A DNA stretch of 64,000 nt from contig JAPYXD010000466.1 of assembly GCA_030998225.1 (NCBI GenBank), positions 8,400,001-8,464,000 of the forward strand, in the 5' to 3' direction. The position numbers were made by a program, and so were the translations under genes. Below, piece by piece: positions 56,893-64,000 of the stretch. The DNA is from Diplolepis rosae (lineage: Eukaryota > Arthropoda > Insecta > Hymenoptera > Diplolepididae). The stretch's first letter is position 1. Every line of letters starts with the position of its first letter. Under the pieces are notes generated by a model, which was not told the origin of the DNA, searched no databases, and saw nothing but the letters and a program-made list of their open reading frames with translations.

Positions 56893-57625
56893 GCTCATCA
56901 TCCCTTATTCCACAATTTGTAAACCTATAATACTGTAAATCGATATAAGGACCACTTCCTGTCGCTGCAAATTAGGAATGTCGGACGCGCACTGCCGTCC
57001 AAAGCAAAAGAACAGTTCACTACATTTCAATTGAAACTGAAAAAAAGGCCAAAAACTTTTTTTAATCAAAAAACGTGGCATCTTATTAGGTTCTGCTCAG
57101 TTTTTAATCATCACTTCGTAAATGTAGGGTCAGTTTAAGCGTGGAAGAAAAAAAAATGCAAAATTTTAATTTTAAAATACAGTTAACATTTTTACATATT
57201 GAAAATACTCGGTAAAAGAGCATTAATGCCACTTAGCCTTTTTTTCCTAGCAACGACGCCCAAAAACTGCCTCCAATACTTTGTACGAAAAAGGTTAACT
57301 GACATTCCGCTCTAGCTCTATTAGATTAACGAAATCAAACAAAATGCATACTTAGTCTTCTTTGTCATAGGAAACGGACCTCTGACTCAAGCGTCTTCCT
57401 GTCTCTGGAAAACGCTAACTACATAAGGTTTTCCATTTTTGTAAAGTGGCTCACGTCTCGAAGCTTCTCTCACGAAAGCGTCAATGTTCATTGACGCTCT
57501 CCTAAATCTTTAACTGTGATCTATTCACAAGCGTTTCCAAAATTTGTGTTAATCAACGCTTATTTCTCGAATAAGATTTTTAATTCAGTTAGTATTATCG
57601 TTCTTTGCATTGCTGCAATAAAAAA
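56893..57625. other. AT-rich spacer
   Basis: Somewhat less AT-rich near 57240-57480 (CACGTCTCGAAGCTTCTC, CGTCAATG.CATTGACG inverted words), but without a gene or a complete inverted repeat. Confidence 0.3.
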
Positions 57626-58976
57626 CATCTGCCCGCTTCGCGGGCACATTCTCATCGCGCGCTTCGCGCTCCGTTCTTTCTGGACCTCGAGCTTCGCGCT
57701 CGGTCTTGTGCTCTTCGCATACATTTAACTTTATTTCTTATAATTTAATACTAAAGCTCAAACGAATTTTATAATATTAAAGATGATGTAAATTACTCAT
57801 TTTCTCAAATTCACTAAATTTCTTTTTCAATTTAAGTGAAAAAGGAAATTCAATTTACTTAAGGCTCTATCGGCGTTAAGGAACACATTCTCATCATGAC
57901 ACTCATGCTTCGCGCTCGATTTTCTGTATACATTTCAGTAACTTCTTAATAAATTACATGATTGAAATTATTTATTTATTTTCTTCCAAATATCTCAAAA
58001 ATGAAAAACAATCATAGACTTTATTTAAGGAAACGATTTTGCAGAACAACGCTTATTTCGTATCTCACATATTTTGCTGAAAAAAATCGAACTTTTTTAA
58101 TATTAAAAATCAAAACATAAAATATACATCCTGTCGAGAAATTTCTCAATGAGAATGTGTAGACCTCATTCAGGCAAATAATTTTTCATCTAAACGTTTT
58201 TTTTGTATCTCACATATTTTGTCTAAAAAATGGAATTCTTGAATTTTAATCGTATTTTTTGGAATTGAAACGAAAAATATATGTTTCGTCAGAAACTGTG
58301 TGAGACAAAAATTATAGATCTTTTTGAAAAGAACAACTTTGTATTCTTACGTTTTTTTCGTATTTCACATATTATTGTTAAAAAAATTGAATTTTGCATT
58401 TTCAATAGTATTTTTTTAAATCAAAAAGAAAAATATGCATCTTATGAAAAAATGTTACAATTCAAATTTGTAGGTCTTTATGTAAAAAATAATATTGTAT
58501 CATAACTTTTTTTCGTATCTCGTATAATTTAACTGGAAAATGGAATTTTGATATTGACTTTTTTCAAGTTTTAATATGCTGTAACATTTCTAATTTTGAT
58601 TTAATCAAAAAATGTTATTAGGATAATTTGTAGATATTTATGAGCACTATCAAAAACCAGCAGTGAAATTTTTGATTTTTTCAAAAAGTTATTTTCAAAA
58701 ACACAAAAGTAGTGCTCAATCCCTCAATTTTGATTGAATGTGGCTGGTTAACGAACTTGTCCTTAATTTTTCGGCTCCGATAAAGTGTGCCAAAGCTTAA
58801 TCCAATCTGATAATTCTATCGAAAGTTATGCCGCACACGACCTACTACAGACAGACAGATACTTTCGTAAAAACCGTTTTTTCTGACTCAGGGGGTCTCA
58901 AAACGTAAAGATTTGATGAAAATTTCGAAAGTCATTTTTCACATAAAACCAATACCTTCTCATATGATGAGAATGT
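57626..58976 (-). mobile_element. Helentron-like element (HINE), copy 5, full length
   Basis: On the - strand it begins at 58976 (inverse of GATGAGAATGT) and ends at about 57626 with the hairpin GCCCGCGAAGCGGGC (57631-57645) and AGA. Only a short GTCT tract remains near 58850. The GCGCGAAGCGCG-rich 3' part lies at 57650-57720. It starts about 50 bases before the decayed mariner at 59027. Confidence 0.8.
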
Positions 58977-59844
58977 AACTCATTTTCATCAAAAATGTGA
59001 GTAAACGGTTCTTTTACTTTAGATGGCAGTCCAGTCACTCAATAAGTTTCCCGTAAGACATATAGATGGTACCACTGTTGTCAAATCCATATGATTTCTG
59101 GAGAGCAGCAACCTTCAAACGTTAAGTGTCAAAATTTCATGACAATCTCGCGTTTAGTTCAGAAGTTACAGAGGTTTTGGTGAAGCAATTTTTGTCATTT
59201 TCAAAACAATGGATAAAAAAGAGTTTCGAGTGTTAATAAAAACATTGCTTCTTAATGGGAAAAAATACTGTTGAAGCAAAGCAGTGGCTTGATAAGCGTT
59301 AGGGGGACTCTGCACCAGGGAAATCAACAATCATCGACTGGTATGCCGAATTTAAACGCGGTCGTACAAACACCGATGACGCTGAACGCTCTGGTCCCCC
59401 AAAATCAGCAGTTGATTCGGAAAACATAACAAAAGTCCACAATGTAGTTTTGTGCGATCGTAAATTAAAGTTTGGAGCTGTTCAAATGCGATAAAAAGGA
59501 TTTTTTCATGCGGTATGTGACAATGGATAAAACATGGATTCATAACTACACTTAAGAGTCAAATCGTCAGTCAGATGAGTGGACAGTAGCTGATGAAAGC
59601 CGTCCAAAGCGACCAAAACCTCAACAGTGGACTGGCAAGGTTAGGGCATCCGTATTGTGGGACGCGCATGGTATTTTGTTTATCGACTATATTGAGAAAG
59701 GTAAAACCATTAACAGCCACTATTACATACCATTACTGGATCGATTGAGCTCAGAAATCGAGAAAAAACAGCCTAACATGCAAAAGAAAAAAGTGCTGTT
59801 CCACCAAAGAAAATGCACCGTGCCACAAGTCCATGAAAACAATG

Positions 59845-61713
59845 CCCGTGGAGAAATTGCCCTATCTTTTCTTATTTCAAGTTGGGTTCTAGTGGGGCCC
59901 GGACTAGAATTTCCTCATCTAGAAAAAACTGGTAGGGGCCCTGTTAGCACCAGATTAGTATTTCTAGTCCAGAAAAAACTGATAGGGGCCCTGTCAGGTT
60001 CCAGTGAGGAATTCCTTGTTTCGCTCAAGTATGGAAAATCTATTTGCATCTAGCGGGGCCCCGACTAGAGAATCCCTACTTGTAATATTTGTGGTTAAGG
60101 TTAGGTCCATTAGATACAACATAACCTTTATTCTTTATTCCCATTAAAATTTGATTTTATCTGAGAAAAATGGAGATTTTCTGAACACGGTCTTGGATAA
60201 GATTAATACTTAAGAGGAAGCAAGAGCATTTAAGAAAACTTTTTCATAATTTTGACTCGAATTCGCATGTAATTATAATAATCATATGCGAGCACGTATG
60301 TGTATGTGTGTGTATCTTATTGTGCCGAGGTAATAACAATAACTAAACATGTAGTACAATTAACATGGGGTGAATAGTAAAATCATTTGACGCTTTAATA
60401 ATAAACATAAGCGGTAGAAGTTACTACATAAGAGTAGTTAGAGAAAAAAACTAATGATAAGTAAATAAGTGTACTATTTTTTTTAATAGTACTTCATTAG
60501 TTGGAATTACTTATTGCAAACTTTAATGCATAATTTCGTTATGCGATGATTTTCTTGATTCAAAAGTTTCATCATATTTTTGGAATTGAATCACTAATAT
60601 ACAATAATAAAAATTAATACTTCTAAAATGTATATAAATCTTTTTATTATGTAATGTTCTTTAATTCAAAAATTCGATCTGTTTATTTCAAAAATATTTC
60701 ATTTTATAGAATGTCGATTTAATAATTAAAAATTTTAATCAGAATCATAAATTGGCATAAAATTTAAAAATTCCCGATTACACGGGGCCCATACACTTCT
60801 TACACGGCCCTGCAGTAGTTGCAGGTTATAAGTGCTATTTTCTTTCTTGTATTCCAAGCGTGCGCAGCCGAGAGGCTTAGTCGTTAGGTTAGTAATGCGT
60901 TAATTATAAGTAGAGAGGGTTCGAACCCGCAGCCTTAAGAATAATTTTTAATACCACGAAAACGAGCGTTTGTGTAGTGTAGAGGGAGGGTGTGTGTTTG
61001 TAGGTGTGTATATAAAAATAGTAAGTTAGAAAAGTTTACTTGAAAGTAAATACAGTTTTGAAATGTACTAAAAAATATTCATCAATTCAACTACTGCTCT
61101 TACTTGATTTACCCCTATGTTCCTGCGGTTCACTTAACTTCAAAAATTACACTGGTGGGGCCTTTATAAACTATGGAACAGAAGTTAAAAAGTAGTCAAA
61201 TTTACTGAGATTTTTTTTGGTGTACGTGTAATGAAAAAGTACTGTTAATTTACTCAGAAAAAAATCTCCTAGCTTGAAAACAGATTTTTTACTGTGAAAA
61301 CAGTAAACTTAACCTTCCAAGCGAATATCCTTCCATTGCCGTTAAAAACGGTAAATGTTAGAGTCTTAACTCGAATTTCCCCTGTACTTTTTCTCTCAGT
61401 GTGGAAAAACGTTTTTATTTATTAAATACTCAGTGACATACCTGAACAAGATTGGTCACGTGACTCTGCTGATATATGCCCTTAAATTCAATGCGGAGGT
61501 CCAATAGGGCCCTAATGGTGTCCTTTTTTGTAGGTGGGGTAATGAAAGGGCTGACCTCACTAAACCCCTACTAGAAATTCTAGTAGGGCCCACCTCGACA
61601 AAAGCGTTACGTTACCGACGGGGCCCTGACCATTTTTTCACGCTAGATCCCGACTAGAGATAGGACAAACTCGTCGGGGCCCCACTAGACCCCTATCAAA
61701 ATTTCTACACGGG
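59845..61713 (-). mobile_element. CCCGTG-ended transposon, copy B (1.87 kb), inside a mariner
   Basis: Ends CCCGTGGAGAAATTGCCCTA at 59845 and the inverse of CCCGTGTAGAAATTTTGATA at 61713. The flanking mariner coding sequence joins cleanly if one of two TG dinucleotides (59843-59844, 61714-61715) is dropped, so the insertion made a 2-bp duplication. Layout equals copy A inverted: GGGGCCCC palindromes near both ends, tRNA-like module, TG/CA microsatellite, central AT-rich part. Superfamily not recognised; the 2-bp duplication suggests a Tc1/mariner-like (IS630) mechanism, which is inference. Confidence 0.82.
60873..60935 (+). tRNA. tRNA-like module inside CCCGTG element copy B
   Basis: AGGCT at 60873 and AGCCT at 60935 could pair as a short acceptor. 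TTAGTCGTTAGG resembles an internal A box and GGGTTCGAACCC is a full pol III B box with T-loop. The anticodon arm is unclear. The same module occurs inverted in copy A at 3010-3070 with a mutated outer stem. Probably a captured SINE head or tRNA relic carried by the transposon. Confidence 0.35.
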
Positions 61714-62361
61714 TGGTCAAATTGAATGAATTAATCTTCGAATTGCTTCCTTACCCACCATATTCTCCAGATCTGTCCCCCAGCAACTACTGTCTCTTTG
61801 CTGATCTGAATAAAATTCTCCAGGGAAAGAGATTTGGCTCCAATGAAGAAGTGATTGCCGAAACTGAGGCCTGTTTTAAGAGTAAAGACGAATCATTCTA
61901 CATAAAAGGCATAGAAAAGTTAGAGAAGTGTTGGAATGAATGTATTACGCTTGAAGGAAACTATGTTGATGAGTAAAGTCGAATTTATCGAAAAAACTGT
62001 GTTTTTCTTAGTTAGACCGAAAACTTATTGAGTGATATGTTAAGGTCAATTTTGCGATCCCGATGAGCACCAAAGAGGGTTAGTTGTAAAATCATACGCT
62101 TCTATGTTATTGTGGCGTCTAATTTCGATTTAGGGGTTTGATGAAGTGAAGTATAATAAAAGTTAAATAAATTTATTAACAAATTCTAAAAGCTAAGGGC
62201 ACCATTCCTTATTTATACAATGAAGTGATATGGCGTGATCGCCTCACCATGGTCTCATCATGATCCATTAGGACCCATAGGATGCCCAAATCTCGGCACA
62301 GTCGGAAGCATCTCTTTTTCAACTGAAAGATTTTCAATTCTTTTTAATTTTACATTTAGCA

Positions 62362-62500
62362 ATTTAAGAGTTCTAAATTGTCTATGAAGACACTTGTTGG
62401 GAACGTATTCTATGAATTCTATCTAATACGTGACTGGTGGTCCTCTGATCAGGTTGATAGTTTCAACAATTTCAAACTCAACCATCTATTAATTAGTAGC
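62362..62500 (+). repeat. Dispersed repeat shared with 550-665
   Basis: Same landmarks in the same order, with a short extra TCTATGAATTC block. Neither copy shows terminal repeats, so the nature of the repeat is unknown. Confidence 0.6.
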
Positions 62501-63721
62501 CTTGAAAAATACTCAAAAATTATACTGAAAATTATATAATGTATCAAATAAACCTACATAACCTTTTCTGACATGTTTTTTCTCGTTTTTGCTTTTTAAT
62601 CTAAATTGGTCTACTGAAAACACGAGGACTTTGAATTTATGGAACTAGAGTTAAAAAAAATTCCTTGAGAGGAAATGATAATTGCTTTTGGAGTAGGATC
62701 TCTATATTTACAGAGAAAAAAGTGGTATTTCCGGTCAAAGAGTCCTTGTATTCCCCTTACACACACCTACAGGAAAAATATTCATGCTCGCGTAACGAAG
62801 AAACTTCGACTAACAGGTGAGAAGAGTTGCGTTTAAGTTTATTTTAACGAGAGTTATGTCGACGATTCTAGTTGACAAATGAAATAGTATTAAGGAATTC
62901 GTAGAATCTACTGAAAATCGCACGTCCATTTTCTGCTTTGTACGAGTATATTCGCTCTCTCTACGATTCACTGAACGTACATATATTTTAAATTGGAGTG
63001 CACACGAAGTTTACTCAACAAGTCTCATTAGTAAACAATTTCAACAAGTTGATTTATAGCGAATTTGGACTTTCGAATTTTCTACACTATCATCATAACT
63101 ACTTTATTTAAACATTCCCCTGATATAAATATGCATAATATAAAGATGGAGAGGAAAAAATTATTACAAGATCAAGGAAATTTTAGGGGTGATAAATTGT
63201 GGTATCTTTTATTCCAGTTAATATAATTAAATTTTCTTGTTAATATCGCCGTAATTTTTTTCGAAAAAAAATTTCTTGGTACATTCATGTTTATATTCCG
63301 GTACATTTAACTGATTTAGTCCATTTGACATCACCATATTTCTAGTTAAATTTACTCAAATTTCCCGCTTGAATGCTAACATAACTTTAAACATAAATAG
63401 TCATTTAAAGACGTGGGAATTATAATTTTCAAAATGATAAAATATATATATTAATTTAAAGAATTTGAAATCTTTCTGTGGAATAAAAAACGCTTTCGAC
63501 TAGTAGAATTATATTATTTTGTTTATACTATTATTGAAAATGTACATTTGAATACATATAAATCCAAAATCTATAAATCTCTTTACCTTTAAATTTGTGC
63601 TTTAAGTTATCTAACTTCCACTCACTTAAGACCTTGTACACGTTATTCTCTATTCCTTTGAAACTTTGTAAAAATAATTTGAGACAAGACACGAGATCTT
63701 TAAGATTCCTTTGGACTCTAC

Positions 63722-63856
63722 CTTGTTTTCGTTTTCACTTGTTTTTGCAAACGGCCTAATACGCAACATAACGAAAAGGCGCCAGATTGTGTAGACAGTA
63801 ACACAGCCTACGGCGTATCTTGAAACTGCTTTTACTATATTTTTCTGTAACATTAA
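63722..63856 (-). CDS. Possible internal exon with a hydrophobic segment, unidentified
   Basis: The - strand shows a pyrimidine-rich acceptor (TATTATTATTCCAG) and an AAG|GTAGAG donor around a 135-base open segment of 45 codons, phase 0 at both ends. It encodes LMLQKNIVKAVSRYAVGCVT and VYTIWRLFVMLRIRPFAK, with a possible membrane span around YAVGCVTVYTIWRLFVML. It cannot splice directly to the 40530 exon because the phases do not fit. Chance open frames of this size occur in AT-rich DNA, so support is weak. Confidence 0.2.
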
Positions 63857-64000
63857 CTGGAATAATAATAATACCAGAGTATATATAACCAGAATTTGTA
63901 ACCAACTATAAGTAAACAATATTTCTGGTGAAATCAACTAAAAGTTTAGCCATTTCAACCGGAAATTTTTTAACCGATTTATAGCTTTAGTAAATTTAAC

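Larger units (their letters stand above)
59215..61976 (+). pseudogene. mariner transposase relic split by another transposon
   Basis: N-terminal remnants (VEAKQWLDKR, GKSTIIDWYAEFKRGRTNTD) lie at 59215-59390 with frameshifts and stops. The catalytic core follows at about 59510-59844: a DKTWIHNY segment, GKVRASVLWDAHGILFIDYI, then the HQ..NAPCHKS region with a one-base insertion and Asp changed to Glu. The insertion breaks the frame after KSMKTM; VKLNELIFELLPYPPYSPDL to NECITLEGNYVDE resumes at 61714-61976 and ends with TAA. The middle of the DNA-binding domain is deleted. Clearly non-functional. Confidence 0.88.
59027..62040 (+). mobile_element. Decayed mariner interrupted by a CCCGTG-ended element
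   Basis: The right end reads ACTTATTGAGTGATATGT followed by TA, the inverse of the ACATATCACTCAATAAGTT end of the mariner at 40805. The left end near 59027 has the same CACTCAATAAGTT core but a mutated tip. Without the insertion at 59845-61713 the element would be about 1.15 kb. Both mariners with these ends belong to one family in this genome. Confidence 0.8.
62043..64000. other. AT-rich end of window
   Basis: GAGGGTTAGTTGTAAAATCA at 62077 resembles 50698 (GAGGGTTAGTTTTAAAATCA), a minor dispersed repeat. Apart from the repeat at 62362-62500 and the weak exon candidate at 63722-63856 nothing is recognised. Confidence 0.35.

Overview
This is a low-GC window of animal, almost certainly insect, nuclear DNA. 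The evidence is the insect form of the CrebA (CREB3/OASIS-like) bZIP gene with spliced exons, several mariner relics, Helentron-type rolling-circle elements with a GTCT microsatellite, and many short inverted-repeat elements. The exact order cannot be fixed from sequence alone; a hymenopteran is a reasonable guess, no more. Coding density is very low: one recognised host gene, one well-supported terminal exon of an unidentified gene, and a few weak exon candidates.

Layout. 1-6.4 kb is a nest of transposon remains: TTAA-flanked elements, a 1.6 kb element with CCCGTG ends, tandem and inverted repeats, and a broken mariner. 6.6-9.1 kb is a string of small inverted-repeat elements with clear target duplications. 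9.9-11.3 kb is an element whose inverted terminal repeats each carry a hammerhead-ribozyme-like core. 11.3-20 kb is gene-poor AT-rich DNA with hairpin repeats and a small hAT-type element with a perfect 8-bp duplication. 20.0-20.4 kb is an isolated GC-richer island next to the first full Helentron-like (HINE) copy.

22.5-28.6 kb holds the last five coding exons of CrebA on the + strand. They end in the basic region and leucine zipper with a stop directly after the zipper. The N-terminal exon was not found, so the upstream intron probably runs past the window start. CrebA introns hold an antisense mariner and a dense set of short repeats rich in GACGTC.

28.6-35 kb is AT-rich flanking DNA. 35.2-38.0 kb is a large foldback element with a HINE nested in one arm; the other arm preserves the empty site. 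38.75-39.66 kb is a second foldback. At 40.2-40.5 kb, on the - strand, is a terminal coding exon with an acidic tail and an NPLY motif. 40.8-45 kb holds an internally deleted mariner, a GGGTAAGTGTG-ended element, a non-LTR ORF1 fragment and another deleted mariner. 46.5-58.9 kb is again layered repeats, including three HINE copies. 59.0-62.0 kb is a decayed mariner interrupted by a 1.87 kb CCCGTG-ended element with a 2-bp TG duplication.

The main interest is transposon archaeology. Mirror-image arms and paired copies supply internal empty sites, so insertions and target duplications can be read directly. The items most likely to be undescribed are the CCCGTG family (with a tRNA-like module), the hammerhead-like motifs in inverted terminal repeats, and the ACGT-rich repeat cluster in an ACGT-binding bZIP gene.
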